A DNA stretch of 64,000 nt from JABGQS01 sp963666505. GTDB taxonomy: Bacteria; Bacillota; Clostridia; Christensenellales; SZUA-584. Below the pieces are notes generated by a model. That model did no database searches, was not told where the DNA came from, and was given only the letters and a program-made list of their open reading frames with translations. Shown here one piece after another: positions 27,941 to 38,271 of this stretch. The position numbers and the translations under genes are program-made. Where the stretch lies: assembly GCA_963666505.2 (NCBI GenBank), contig CAXXXL010000002.1, positions 384,311-448,310 on the forward strand, given 5' to 3'. Numbering within the stretch: position 1 is the stretch's first letter; each line of letters opens with the position of its first letter.

Positions 27941-29467
27941 TTATGCATTCTTTTTTCTCCTGACTCTTTTCAAAATTATATTTTTCATATATATAAATTC
28001 CTCATTTTTTCTGAATATAACAAAGAAGATCATGTTTGGTACTATTATAACCGCCAGCATCATTATAACAAAATTAAGTATAGTCACATTATGCATTATT
28101 GCACTTTTTAATAACCAGCAAATTAAGCCGGATATTAAAACCGGCAACATAAATTTAAGCCAATCTATAAAAAACGGCTTTGAACCTATATCAAAAACTA
28201 CTCTATAGACTATTACGGGTTTGATAATATTGCCTATTATTCGCTGTACTATTGTGCCTATAAAAACGCCAGCTAATCCAATATACTTAACCAATACTAT
28301 TGAAACCACCAAGTTTGTTATTGCTTGTATTATTGCAACATATTTATCCTGATTAAAAACGCCGCTTGCGGATTTAATGTTTCCGATACATATATCATCA
28401 CCAGCAAGATAAAAGCTGATCACTATTAATAGCCATGTAAACTCCGAAATGGTCATTTTGTCACCTAGCCAAAGAGTGACAAAAGGCGTTCCGAGTATGA
28501 AAAATGCTATAGCGCAGAATCCATATATCCAAAATGCTACAAAGCGGTATGTTTTGAAAACCACATACTGCTTTTCCTTACTTTCTGTAGCAACCAGATT
28601 CCCAAAACTCCCAATTGCAGCATTAAAGATAATAACAACAAATGTGCTGACAGAAGTGATTAGCAAATTGTAGTTTGATACTATACCGACCACAGCTAAA
28701 CTAATGAATGCAGAAATTATTATATTGTCCGTCTGGTAAACACTTATGGAACCTATTTTATGCCATATTAGCGCTATTGTATTTTTCTTAATTGGTGCAA
28801 TTTCTTCTTTAGTTAGTTTCTTAACATTTTTTTCTTTTAGAAACGGGAATTTTTTATTAATGTACAAATTTGCAAATATTTTTTGTCCAAGCCCAACTAC
28901 AGCAGCCGCAATAAGATATGCAAGAAAATCCCGAAAAATAAATAGTACGATTATTTGAAATATTGAAGCTGCAATCGTAGTTATTGCTGTAATATTTGAA
29001 ACAATATAGTCCTTTTGTTTTGCATTTAAGAGACCATATTTATAAGTTACGAAATAACTCGATACTGTATTAAACAAAAATATTAAGTAATATATCGAGA
29101 TGTTCCCAATATTCCCAGGATCTTTAACAATAATACTCAAAAACGGTAATATTCCAAGACCTATAGAAGCAACTATTAATGCTATAACCCTGTATGCCTT
29201 TTTATAAAAATGAAGAAGGGCTTTTGTTTTTTCAATATCATCTTCGGCAACAGGTTTATACAATGCAAAGTTCATTGCTACGCCAATTCCAAGCTCTGCA
29301 AATGAGAGTACCCCAAGCACGTTTGTGAATAATCCATTTACACCAAGATAATCTACGCTAAGCATGCTTATAAAAATTGTTCTTAATGCAAATTTAAGAA
29401 CAACATTTATAAAACTTGACATATATCCATATATTATGTTTTTTCCAGTAAACTTCAATCTTGACAT
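27941..29467 (-). CDS. wzx: oligosaccharide flippase (Wzx-like)
   Basis: This 508-residue membrane protein has about 12-14 predicted segments and the MATE/Wzx-type N-terminus common in Bacillota capsule loci (NVVLKFALRTIFISML, YLGVNGLFTNVLGVLSFAELGIGVAMNFALYKP). It would flip the undecaprenyl-linked repeat unit outwards before polymerisation. The upstream 27704-27940 gap holds no recognisable gene. Confidence 0.9.
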   Translation of the reverse strand: MSRLKFTGKNIIYGYMSSFINVVLKFALRTIFISMLSVDYLGVNGLFTNVLGVLSFAELGIGVAMNFALYKPVAEDDIEKTKALLHFYKKAYRVIALIVASIGLGILPFLSIIVKDPGNIGNISIYYLIFLFNTVSSYFVTYKYGLLNAKQKDYIVSNITAITTIAASIFQIIVLFIFRDFLAYLIAAAVVGLGQKIFANLYINKKFPFLKEKNVKKLTKEEIAPIKKNTIALIWHKIGSISVYQTDNIIISAFISLAVVGIVSNYNLLITSVSTFVVIIFNAAIGSFGNLVATESKEKQYVVFKTYRFVAFWIYGFCAIAFFILGTPFVTLWLGDKMTISEFTWLLIVISFYLAGDDICIGNIKSASGVFNQDKYVAIIQAITNLVVSIVLVKYIGLAGVFIGTIVQRIIGNIIKPVIVYRVVFDIGSKPFFIDWLKFMLPVLISGLICWLLKSAIMHNVTILNFVIMMLAVIIVPNMIFFVIFRKNEEFIYMKNIILKRVRRKKNA

Positions 29468-29509
29468 TTTGCAATCCTTTATTCCTTGTTCTTTATTACA
29501 TTGCTAAGA

Positions 29510-30508
29510 CTATACTTGGAATGTCTTATATCTAATAATACGAATAATTTTATTAATGAGTTTTTTTAAAAATACAAAATACTCTCCACGAAAAATAATA
29601 TGCCTCTTTTTGTTGTTCCTTTGCTCTCGCAAATCAGAATGAATCTTTGCTAAACTTTGCTTCAACGTTCTTTGGTCATATATCTTGTTATTCTTATTTA
29701 CCTTTACCATATCAAGCATTATTTTTTCTATTGTTCTACACTGTTTTTCACTAAAAGTACGTTTTCCTTGAGCAACCATGTCTAAAAGCGTAATCTGTTC
29801 TTGGCTTATTTCATCCAACAATTCTTTATAAAGTTTTTTACGTATTTTACTAGCATTTGAAATTTGTATATGCAGTTTTTGTTGGGTAACCTGTTTCTCA
29901 TGAACTCGATATTTTAGCAGTACCTTCGGCACACTGCATATATCGGTATATCGGAGACACTTCACCCATAACTCATAATCTTCTGCGTTATTAATCTTTG
30001 TATTGTACCGTAAGTTGTATTTGTTAAGTAGTTCTTTTCTTATCATTACCGATGGCTGTGCTAACGGCGAATTAAACAAAGAATACACTTTAGCTTGCTT
30101 TGGATTCGTTGGCAGCTGTACAGTACATATAATACCATCCTGATTGAATTTACATATAGCCGAACCACAAACACCTATATTCGGGTTTCTATCCATATAC
30201 AGAATTTGCTTTTTAAAACGATCCGGCATACAAATATCATCCGCATCAATCCGAGCAATATATTCGCCAACAGCATTATCAATACCTATGTTAGCAGAAG
30301 TAGATACCCCAAGGTTTGTTTTATTATTAAAAATCCTTATTCGTGAATCTGAGTACTTAGCCAAGATTGTTTCTGTATTATCAATAGAACAATCATTTAT
30401 AATTATCAGCTCAAAATCACTAAATGTCTGGTTTATTATACTTTCAATTGTTTCTCTTATATATTTCTCGCCATTATACACAGCTAACACAGCGCTTACT
30501 CTTGGCAT
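29510..30508 (-). CDS. family 2 glycosyltransferase
   Basis: This 332-residue protein starts with the GT2 fold SAVLAVYNGEKYIRETIESIINQTFSDFELIIINDCS and has the metal-binding DAD in YIARIDADDICMP near residue 95. It ends in a basic region. Its start overlaps the last base of the stop of the sugar-epimerase gene at 30508, so expression is coupled. Donor sugar unknown. Confidence 0.9.
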   Translation of the reverse strand: MPRVSAVLAVYNGEKYIRETIESIINQTFSDFELIIINDCSIDNTETILAKYSDSRIRIFNNKTNLGVSTSANIGIDNAVGEYIARIDADDICMPDRFKKQILYMDRNPNIGVCGSAICKFNQDGIICTVQLPTNPKQAKVYSLFNSPLAQPSVMIRKELLNKYNLRYNTKINNAEDYELWVKCLRYTDICSVPKVLLKYRVHEKQVTQQKLHIQISNASKIRKKLYKELLDEISQEQITLLDMVAQGKRTFSEKQCRTIEKIMLDMVKVNKNNKIYDQRTLKQSLAKIHSDLREQRNNKKRHIIFRGEYFVFLKKLINKIIRIIRYKTFQV

Positions 30509-31089
30509 TACACCCTCCCGTTATTATTTAGAAGCTTGTGTTTAAATTCCTGGAAACTCTGCAGATTCTCATCTTTTTGAGACAGAATAATCTGGTTATC
30601 AACCTGCTCCAGCGGCCAGTCAATCCCTATTCCCTCATCGTTCCACAAAATTCCATCATCATACTCTCCATAAAATTTTTCTGCACATTTGTAAGCGACA
30701 ATCGAAGGTTCGATCACTAAATATCCATGCCCAAAATGCTTTGGAACGTACAGCATATCTTTGTTTTCTTCCGATAGGAAAAAACCTTTATACTTCCCAA
30801 AAGTAGATGAATCCTTTCTCAAATCCACAATAACATCATAAATTTTACCCACTACGCATCTAACAAGCTTGGGCTGTTCCATGACTTTTTGAAAATGGAT
30901 AGCTCTGATAACTCCCTTTTTAGAATTGGTATAAAAAACTTCTTTCAGTTCGTGCTCTATACCATTATCTTGAAAAGTCTGTTTGCAATAGTCTTTTAAA
31001 AAATATCCGCGCTCGTCATACGCTACAAATGGCTTTATCAGATATGCCCCTTCTAAATCAAGCTCCGTAAATGAAAATTTCTGAATCAT
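30508..31089 (-). CDS. RmlC-like nucleotide-sugar 3,5-epimerase
   Basis: This 193-residue cupin resembles dTDP-4-keto-6-deoxyglucose 3,5-epimerase (FVAYDERGYFLKDYCKQTF, VIRAIHFQ, VVGKIYDVIVDLRKDSSTFGKY, YVPKHFGHGYLV). The usual catalytic His is seen in AIHFQ. No rmlA, rmlB or rmlD set lies beside it; the neighbours make CDP-4-keto-6-deoxyglucose. It therefore probably epimerises the CDP-linked sugar, as in the 6-deoxy-L-altrose type route. The substrate is inferred. Confidence 0.82.
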   Translation of the reverse strand: MIQKFSFTELDLEGAYLIKPFVAYDERGYFLKDYCKQTFQDNGIEHELKEVFYTNSKKGVIRAIHFQKVMEQPKLVRCVVGKIYDVIVDLRKDSSTFGKYKGFFLSEENKDMLYVPKHFGHGYLVIEPSIVAYKCAEKFYGEYDDGILWNDEGIGIDWPLEQVDNQIILSQKDENLQSFQEFKHKLLNNNGRV

Positions 31090-32018
31090 TTTGTTCTCCC
31101 TTTAAAAGCCGCTTTACTTTCTTCAATCGTTTCTCTTATGCCCTCTTCGAATGAATATGTAGGCTCAAATCCTGTATCTCTAACAAGATCAGTAGTACTA
31201 AACCATTCTTGATAATACTTTAAGCCATCTTCAGCTCGTTCACCTAATGCAATTTCAGCTCCGTTCCCATAGATATCCTTAATCGCTAACAGATACTTCT
31301 TTAAAATTCTTGGTGTCCCGCTGCCAATAAAATAACAGGACTGAGTGGTTATTTTTTCTCCCAATAGGAAAAGTGCTTTTGCTATATCCTTAATATACAT
31401 TAAATCGTAAGGCTGCTCAGCTTTAGAATATGTTGGGACTCTTCCATGGTTGAGTTCGTCAAGAGTATATCCAATAATGTTACCTGTACGATTATTCGCA
31501 CCGTAAATATTCGATAACCTGGTCCATACTAATTGAATGCCCTGTTTTTTACACAAAACTCGCAGCAGGCAATGTGTTGTATGCTTAGCAATCCCATATA
31601 TAATATTTTCCGAACCAACATTGCATTCAAGTACATTTCCTGCAATTTTTTCAGTTATTGTCCCGACACAAATAAATTTTCTACATTCCAGCTGTTTAGC
31701 GATTGTTACGCAGTCACAAGCATATTTACTATTATTAAGCTGCAACTCATAATTCGCTCTATTTTTGCCACTTGCTCCATCCCATGCAAGATGATAAAAA
31801 ACATCTATACGTTTTTCATCTAGTATTTCCGGTAACTTACATATATTTTCCAAATCACAAAATACAATGGTTAAATTCTCATTTGTCTGATCTAACAATT
31901 TAATATCAGATTGTTCATTTCGTACTACTGCAACCACTTCGACTTTTTCTTCTAACAACTTTTGTATTAGATAGCTTGCGACAAAACCATTAGCACCAGT
32001 AACTATAGCCTTTTTCAA
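31086..32018 (-). CDS. NAD(P)-dependent nucleotide-sugar epimerase/reductase (extended SDR)
   Basis: This 310-residue extended short-chain dehydrogenase has GANGFVASYLIQKLL at the N-terminus, the DVFYHLAWDGASG segment and YGIAKH as catalytic Tyr/Lys. The start is TTG 32018, with AAAGGAG upstream, overlapping the frame-restored stop of the CDP-glucose dehydratase. It likely reduces C4 of the CDP-6-deoxy-4-ketohexose. Its stop overlaps the next gene by four bases. Confidence 0.84.
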   Translation of the reverse strand: MKKAIVTGANGFVASYLIQKLLEEKVEVVAVVRNEQSDIKLLDQTNENLTIVFCDLENICKLPEILDEKRIDVFYHLAWDGASGKNRANYELQLNNSKYACDCVTIAKQLECRKFICVGTITEKIAGNVLECNVGSENIIYGIAKHTTHCLLRVLCKKQGIQLVWTRLSNIYGANNRTGNIIGYTLDELNHGRVPTYSKAEQPYDLMYIKDIAKALFLLGEKITTQSCYFIGSGTPRILKKYLLAIKDIYGNGAEIALGERAEDGLKYYQEWFSTTDLVRDTGFEPTYSFEEGIRETIEESKAAFKGRTK

Positions 32019-33074
32019 TTCACTTCTCCTTTGTTTACATAATCTTCTATTTGTGAAGCCATAACAAGAGAAATATCCTCTTTATTAATATATGCTTTTG
32101 TCCACTGCACAGTCTTTTTCTACGGCATCATCAACGTGCCATTTGGGACCCCAGCCAAATATATTTTTGATTTTTGAACAATCAAGCTTCAGAAAATTCG
32201 CTTCATGCGGACCCCCATCATGTTTGTTTACCCAAGTCAGTGATTCACCCCATTTTTCACAGAACAGCTCTACAAGTCTCCCTGTTGAAACACAATCATA
32301 ATCGTCCGGGCCGATATTATAGTACCCTTCGTTCGATTTGTCCTCATATTGTTTTTGCGCAATCATTAGATAGGCTGCCAATGGTTCAATAACATGTTGA
32401 TATGGTCTGACAGAGTAAGGATTGCGTACTGCGATTTCCCGCTGTGCCCGTGCCGCCCGAATACAATCAGGAATAATACGATCCTTCGCAAAATCGCCTC
32501 CGCCAATAACATTACCAGCTCTTGAGGTCGACACAGCAATGCCTTCATTTGCAAAAAACGCTTTACAATAACTGTGTGTAACGAGTTCAGAGCACGATTT
32601 GCTATTAGAATAAGGATCGTATCCATCTAGTTGTTCATCTTCTCGATATCCCCATTCCCATTCACGGTTCAAATATACCTTATCCGTAGTAACATTTACA
32701 ACTGAGCGTACGCACGAGTTTTCACGTATACACTCGAAAAAATTTACTGTCCCCATTACATTTGTCTCATATGTATAATGCGGTCTTTCGTATGAATCTC
32801 TCACTAATGGCTGCGCGGCCAGATGAAGTGCGATCTCAGGCTTCGCTTCACGAAAAGCCTTTTTTAGTGATTCTAGATTCCGGACATCCCCAATAATAGA
32901 GTGAATATTCCCCTCCACCTCAGATATATCAAACAGGTTTTCACTTCCTTGAGGTGCAAGCGCATAACCCGTCACTTCGGCTCCGGCATCAATGAGCATT
33001 TTGCATAACCACGCACCCTTAAACCCAGTATGCCCTGTTATGAATATTTTTTTGTCCTTAAAAAAGTCCAACAT
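32015..33074 (-). pseudogene. rfbG: CDP-glucose 4,6-dehydratase, frameshifted near the 3' end
   Basis: The SDR motifs are FITGHTGFKGAWLCK, the LHLAAQPLVRDSY stretch and catalytic YSNSK, all characteristic of RfbG/DdhB. The intact frame reads to ...DDAVEKDCAVDKSIY and stops early at 32085. With one A removed from the AAAAA run near 32117 the frame becomes ...EKTVQWTKAYINKEDI... and ends at TGA 32015-32017, overlapping the next TTG start. That fit argues for a sequencing error or very recent indel. It makes CDP-4-keto-6-deoxyglucose. Confidence 0.88.
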
Positions 33075-33076
33075 GC

Positions 33077-33852
33077 CTACCAAACCCTCCATGCGCATTG
33101 TTTATTTGCCCATTCCTTTTCTAGTGTCTCTTTATCTCTTAAATTATCCATACACTGCCAAAATCCATGGTGTTTAAATGCTGTGAGCTCTCCATTTTTT
33201 GCAACATTTTCTAGCGGTTGTCTTTCAAATATTGTTTCATCGCCGTCTATGTAATCAATTATTTGCGGTTCGAGCACCATAAACCCTCCGTTTATCCAGC
33301 CTCCACCATCTTTGTCGTCTTTTCTTTGAAACTATTTATTGATTGGTCTTCCCCTATATCTAATGTTCCGAACCTTCCACCCATTTGAATCGCGGTTATA
33401 GTCGCAATCTTTCCTTGCTTTTCGTGAAATTCCACAAGTTCGTTTATATCAACATCGCCAACTCCATCACCGTAAGTAAGCATGAAAGTCTCATCTTTGA
33501 TAAATTCTTTTATTCTTTTAACACGACCACCGGTCATCGTGTTCAGTCCCGTATCAACCAAAGTTACCTTCCATGGTTCTGCAGTGTTTTTATGAATTGT
33601 TATCTTGTTCTCTGAACAAAAATCAAAAGTTACATCGGATGTATGCAGATAATAGTCTGCGAAAAACTCTTTTATTACAAACTGCTTATACCCACAACAT
33701 ATTATAAACTCGTTATGCCCAAAGTGAGAATAATACTTCATTATATGCCAAAGTATAGGCTGACCCCCAATTTCTATCATCGGCTTTGGTTTTAAGTGGC
33801 TCTCTTCGCTTATACGCGTACCAAACCCGCCTGCCAAAATTACTACTTTCAT
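33077..33852 (-). pseudogene. rfbF: glucose-1-phosphate cytidylyltransferase, one frameshift
   Basis: The first frame (33292-33852) encodes VVILAGGFGTRISEESHLKPKPM through SFKEK. The second (33077 to about 33320) encodes DDKDGGGWINGGFMVLEP through KHHGFWQCMDNLRD. Both are textbook RfbF/DdhA. Adding one A to the AAAA run near 33318 joins them into a 258-residue protein of normal length. It produces CDP-glucose for the adjacent dehydratase. The two genes lie three bases apart. Confidence 0.9.
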
Positions 33853-33877
33853 ATTTGTCTCCTTATAAATAAAATAT

Positions 33878-34711
33878 TTACTCGTATCTTTTTACTCTGA
33901 GTTTTGCCATTTTTATACGAAGTTCTCTTCTTCTCCATTTTATATGTCTGATAACTCTTTGTATAAATGTCGGCTCAACAATTAAAACATTCTCGTTTTC
34001 TTCACTATCATAAAAGCCACGGACGGAAAAATCCATTTCAATATTATATTTACTGAAAAGTTCTTTTGTAGCTTTACCCCATTTCCCCTGTCGTAACCCA
34101 TATTTTGCAAACATATGAGTGAATATATATGGTTCATTCTCTATTGCGCAATAAAAATCGTCATCATACTTTGCACTCCTTATGCTCCCAATTATCTCAA
34201 AATCCCAAGGAGTTTCATTTGGCTTTATAAACTCCATCAATCTATCTTTTCTCCATATTGCAGGCTGACAATTAAATTTGTAATCGCTTTTTCGAGGTCG
34301 CTTTTCAAATCCCTTATATTTCCCATCACGTATGTTTTCGCCAGGAACATTATTTAAACAAAACACTGCTATATTCTTATTCTCTTCCATCCATTCCAGA
34401 CACTTTTCGATACGTATTTGGTCTACCTTTTTTAACGGATAAAAATCGTCTAGCAACAAAATTATGTACTCTTCTTCAATGCTTTTCAGGCACGTTAACA
34501 TCCTTTTGCCCCAAACCATAACCTTGCCCGTTCTGCAAACCTCTACATCCATAAATTCACAGTTATAATACTCTATTTCTGTAAGTAAAACAACAGGGTA
34601 CTTTCTATCAGGCCATTCTTCCCCTAGAATCTTAAAGCATGGATCCCAGACGTCTTTATATTCATCGCAGCTGCTTACAACGACTTTGCACTTGTTGTTA
34701 CTATCGTTCAT
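33878..34711 (-). CDS. putative glycosyltransferase, unassigned family
   Basis: This 277-residue protein looks like a GT-A-type transferase: N-terminal VVVSSCDEYKDVWDPCF, and an acidic LLLDDFYPLKKVD stretch near residue 95 that could be the metal site. No confident family name from reading alone. Its start overlaps the end of the GT4 gene at 34701 by 11 bases. It ends in a basic amphipathic tail, perhaps for membrane contact. Confidence 0.6.
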   Translation of the reverse strand: MNDSNNKCKVVVSSCDEYKDVWDPCFKILGEEWPDRKYPVVLLTEIEYYNCEFMDVEVCRTGKVMVWGKRMLTCLKSIEEEYIILLLDDFYPLKKVDQIRIEKCLEWMEENKNIAVFCLNNVPGENIRDGKYKGFEKRPRKSDYKFNCQPAIWRKDRLMEFIKPNETPWDFEIIGSIRSAKYDDDFYCAIENEPYIFTHMFAKYGLRQGKWGKATKELFSKYNIEMDFSVRGFYDSEENENVLIVEPTFIQRVIRHIKWRRRELRIKMAKLRVKRYE

Positions 34712-35870
34712 CTCTTCTCTCCTGCTGTTTGTCTGTCAATAACCTTTCCCATTCGTCAATAACAGTATCTAAGCTTGCCAGCTTTGCATGACGTTTTGCA
34801 TTCTTAGACAATTTTTCTATTAACTCTGGATTGGTAATCAGGTCAAGTAATTTAGTTTTATAACCATCCACATCGCCCTTATCGACAACAACGCCCGTCT
34901 CTCCATTAATGATTGCTTCATACGTAGGTTCTCCAAATTCAAATGCAATTGCCGGTACGCCACACTCGCTAGCTTCGAAAACCGCCAAACTGAACGACTC
35001 GTATTTTGAAGCAATCATCAGCAGGGATGAGTTAAGCAGCTCCTTTTTAGGGTCATCTGTATTACCATAATAACAAATCTGTTCTGATTTCTCTATCGTT
35101 TTTATTGATTCCTCATTAAGTTCACCTGAGCCAAATATTGCAAGACACCAATCAGTTATATCGTTTTCCTCTATAACTTCGCTAAAAATCTTTACAATCA
35201 AATCAACCTGTTTTTCAGGACTAATCCTTCCAAGATACATTATTCTTTTATTTTGCCTGACATCGGCACTTTTTGTGCTTTTTATACTCAGCGGATTATA
35301 TATCGAAATAGAATTTTTTATCCCTGCATCTTTACCAAGTTCTGCTGTAGCTTTAACATTCCAAACCACTTTTTTTACTTTGTTTTTGTATTTATTTACA
35401 ATCACATGCATGAACTTATTTTCAGCAAAAAACGGATAGTTAGTATGAATGTGTATTACTGTTTTTTTTAGCATAGCTTTTGGAACACAATCCAACATAT
35501 AGGTGTATGAAACAATAATGCAATCAGGCTTGAAGCTTTCTACAGCTATTTTCATCTTTTTGCAGTCTGCTCTCATCCCTAAATAATATATTACTATATC
35601 TTTCATCTGTTTAGCGAACTTAATTAATCTAAGCTTTTTGAATAGCTTTAGAGCTAACTTGTTTGAAGGCCTGTCAACTAAGTCCTTACTATTAATTAGT
35701 AAAGCTTCTACTTTTTTATCTATGTGTATATCTTCGTTCTTACCAAGTAATCGCATAGAGAATATACCAACTCTATGACCGCGCGATACAAAGCCTTCTG
35801 CTAGAGTCTTGTTTACAATCTCAACGCCCCCGATAACATCCGGGCTGTTTTGTAGAAATAGAATCCTCAT
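34701..35870 (-). CDS. family 4 glycosyltransferase
   Basis: This 389-residue GT-B transferase has N-terminal PDVIGGVEIVNKTLAEGF and C-terminal YLGRISPEKQVDLIVKIF. The donor-site EX7E-like region ESFSLAVFEASECGVPAIAFEFGEP is characteristic of retaining GT4 enzymes. Cytoplasmic, in the repeat-unit assembly operon; acceptor and donor unknown. Confidence 0.9.
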   Translation of the reverse strand: MRILFLQNSPDVIGGVEIVNKTLAEGFVSRGHRVGIFSMRLLGKNEDIHIDKKVEALLINSKDLVDRPSNKLALKLFKKLRLIKFAKQMKDIVIYYLGMRADCKKMKIAVESFKPDCIIVSYTYMLDCVPKAMLKKTVIHIHTNYPFFAENKFMHVIVNKYKNKVKKVVWNVKATAELGKDAGIKNSISIYNPLSIKSTKSADVRQNKRIMYLGRISPEKQVDLIVKIFSEVIEENDITDWCLAIFGSGELNEESIKTIEKSEQICYYGNTDDPKKELLNSSLLMIASKYESFSLAVFEASECGVPAIAFEFGEPTYEAIINGETGVVVDKGDVDGYKTKLLDLITNPELIEKLSKNAKRHAKLASLDTVIDEWERLLTDKQQERRDER

Positions 35871-35873
35871 TTT

Positions 35874-37172
35874 TTATCTCTCAAGTTTTTCAAATTCTCG
35901 TATTAAAGTGTTTCTAATCACTCTCTTATTTTCATACATCTCATAGTTGTTCTTAACAGAACAATCCTTCTCAATTATATCAATCAAGGCTTTAGAAATA
36001 TCTTCTCCGTTTGGTTTTACATTAATATGCTTTGTATCCTTTAAGTGCCTATAGATTGGGCTTTTATGATTTGCAATTGAAATAATCGTTTTATTTGCCA
36101 ATAAATATTCTATAAATTTTGATGGCATGAATGGCTGCAGCTTATCTTCATCAATATATACATCAAGCAAAAGCAATGTGTCTGATTTACTCATTATATC
36201 AAGAGTTTGTGAATATGGTATTCTCTCATGAGCAATAAAAACATCTTGCACTCCATTTTTTTCTATCAATTTCTTTTGACGTTGTTCCATGTTCCCATAA
36301 TGTTCAATAATAATGTGTTTATATAAATCCGGGATTTTTTTCTTTGTAATTATAATCCCCTCTATCAAGCTATCAATTCGTCTGGCTCCGTATACGTTTC
36401 CAAGATGGACAATTCTTTTCGGTTTATTGCCAGGATTATTTTGTGTCTCAATAATTTTTTTATATATCGGCCATTCTTTTATATATGTAAAAGGTACAAT
36501 TACAGATTTCTCAATTAGTTCTTTTTTACCTTGAGTCATAAAATCACGCTGCTCTTCCGAAACAAACACTAGTAAATCCGCATGTTTAAAAGCAACTTTT
36601 TGATATTTTACCCTATCATTTAATTTTCTCATAAAAAAATGCCCTGCCTTTATTGCAAGACTGTTATATTCTTTCCTATTATACTCTACCATAGGATTGT
36701 CTTTTATAGGATCAGAGAAGCTTGCGACCCATTTAATACTCTTTTTTTTCTTTTTTACTTTGTAGCCAGCCATATGTGAAAAATTAGGAACAGATAACGA
36801 AAACACCACTCCATAATTCTTGTCCTTTAGGCTTTTTACTGCTTGTTTATAATACTTTCGTTTATTAAGTGCTAGCTTTAGAATGTTTCTATTGGACCTT
36901 TCGAATATAGCATACCTGTATTCACCAGCAAGATTAATTGTGAATTTTCGGTATAATGGGTCACTTTGTATATTTTCTTTCAAGCTATCATCATCTTCTG
37001 TTGCCATTGCCAAAACATCTATATCATAATCGAGCATACGCAGAAGCTTATAGCTTAATATTGCTATTGTTGAGTTGTTAGGCAAAAATATTCCTGGCAA
37101 TGCCAGCATGTTTTTATTTCTATTATCCAAAACACCTAAGTCCTTACTTGTGCCAAATGCGAAAATTAACAA
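35874..37172 (-). CDS. glycosyltransferase, GT-B fold
   Basis: This protein of up to 432 residues has a GT-B C-terminal domain (KRIVHLGNVYGARRIDSLIEGI, DTLLLLDVYIDEDKLQPFMPSKFIEYLLANK). The start is uncertain. The TTG at 37172 lies inside the upstream epimerase gene, whereas TTG 37130 follows an AGG and comes after that gene's stop, and ATG 37106 is also possible. It sits four bases upstream of the GT4 gene. Confidence 0.8.
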   Translation of the reverse strand: MLIFAFGTSKDLGVLDNRNKNMLALPGIFLPNNSTIAILSYKLLRMLDYDIDVLAMATEDDDSLKENIQSDPLYRKFTINLAGEYRYAIFERSNRNILKLALNKRKYYKQAVKSLKDKNYGVVFSLSVPNFSHMAGYKVKKKKKSIKWVASFSDPIKDNPMVEYNRKEYNSLAIKAGHFFMRKLNDRVKYQKVAFKHADLLVFVSEEQRDFMTQGKKELIEKSVIVPFTYIKEWPIYKKIIETQNNPGNKPKRIVHLGNVYGARRIDSLIEGIIITKKKIPDLYKHIIIEHYGNMEQRQKKLIEKNGVQDVFIAHERIPYSQTLDIMSKSDTLLLLDVYIDEDKLQPFMPSKFIEYLLANKTIISIANHKSPIYRHLKDTKHINVKPNGEDISKALIDIIEKDCSVKNNYEMYENKRVIRNTLIREFEKLER

Positions 37173-38259
37173 TTCCGATATAGCTTTGAATTATTTTTAT
37201 AACTTTTTCACTAACATTTTTATCTTCATAATCAGAAACATTCATAATTCTTTTCTTATCAAAAAAACCAAGCGCAATTTTAACTGCACTTTTTATACAT
37301 CCTTCATCAAACGCGCCGAGAACAATATCCCCTGCTTCAAGTGCTTCCGGTCTCTCCGTACTTGTTCTAAGAGATACTGCAGGAAAGTTAAGAATCGCCG
37401 CTTCCTCCGGAACAGTTCCGCTGTCAGATAAAACACATAAAGAATTTTTTTGCAAGCAAATATAATCAAAGAAACCTAGTGGCTGTATTGCATGAATACG
37501 TTCGTCGAACTCAATAATAAGCTCTTTGATTTTCTTTTTTGTCCTTGGGTGTGTCGAAAGAATTATTGGCAAATCATACTCAATTGCAAGGCTGTTTAAT
37601 GAACTGCATATCTGCTCAAAGTTGTCGTTAAGGTCAAGGTTTTCTTCCCTGTGAATACTAGCTACGAAATACTTGCCTTTCTCTAAGTTTAACTTAGAGA
37701 GAATACAAGACTCCTCAATCTGCTCCTTGAATTCGTCTAATACTTCAGCCATTGGAGAGCCTGTAACATATAAAAAATCGTTTTTAACACCTTCATGAAT
37801 TAAATATCTTCTAGCGTTTTCAGTATAAGATAAGTTAACATCACTAACATGGTCAATTATCTTTCGATTTATTTCCTCTGGAACACGCAAATCAAAACAC
37901 CTGTTTCCTGCTTCCATATGAAATATCGGGATCTTCAACCTTTTTGCAGGAATAGCAACTAACCCACTATTGGTATCACCAAGTATAAGCAATGCGTCAG
38001 GCCTTTCTTTTACAAGAAGAGAATACCCCCTCGAGATAATATTTCCTATAGTTTCACCAACGTGTTTTCCTGTAGAATCCATATAATAGTCAGGTTCTCT
38101 TATCCCAAGATCGTCAAAAAAAACCTGATTTAAACTATAATCGTAATTTTGACCCGTATGTACCAGTATGGTTTCAAAAAACTCCGGAAGCTTTTTTATT
38201 GTTGTACTAAGCCTTATAAGTTCAGGCCTTGTTCCAACTACTATCATTACCTTTTTCAT
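37144..38259 (-). CDS. UDP-HexNAc 2-epimerase (CapG/FnlC/WbvD family)
   Basis: This 371-residue epimerase has KVMIVVGTRPELIRLSTTIKKL, VHTGQNYDYSLNQVFFDDLG, ILGDTNSGL, HMEAGNRCFDLRVPEE and LSDSGTVPEEAAIL. The RCFDxRVPEE form is typical of the CapG/FnlC group rather than WecB. It acts after the CapE-like dehydratase and the reductase at 38272 to produce a 2-epimerised UDP-L-HexNAc such as UDP-L-FucNAc or UDP-L-QuiNAc. Confidence 0.88.
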   Translation of the reverse strand: MKKVMIVVGTRPELIRLSTTIKKLPEFFETILVHTGQNYDYSLNQVFFDDLGIREPDYYMDSTGKHVGETIGNIISRGYSLLVKERPDALLILGDTNSGLVAIPAKRLKIPIFHMEAGNRCFDLRVPEEINRKIIDHVSDVNLSYTENARRYLIHEGVKNDFLYVTGSPMAEVLDEFKEQIEESCILSKLNLEKGKYFVASIHREENLDLNDNFEQICSSLNSLAIEYDLPIILSTHPRTKKKIKELIIEFDERIHAIQPLGFFDYICLQKNSLCVLSDSGTVPEEAAILNFPAVSLRTSTERPEALEAGDIVLGAFDEGCIKSAVKIALGFFDKKRIMNVSDYEDKNVSEKVIKIIQSYIGIVNFRIWHK

Positions 38260-38271
38260 GTTTTCCCTTAC

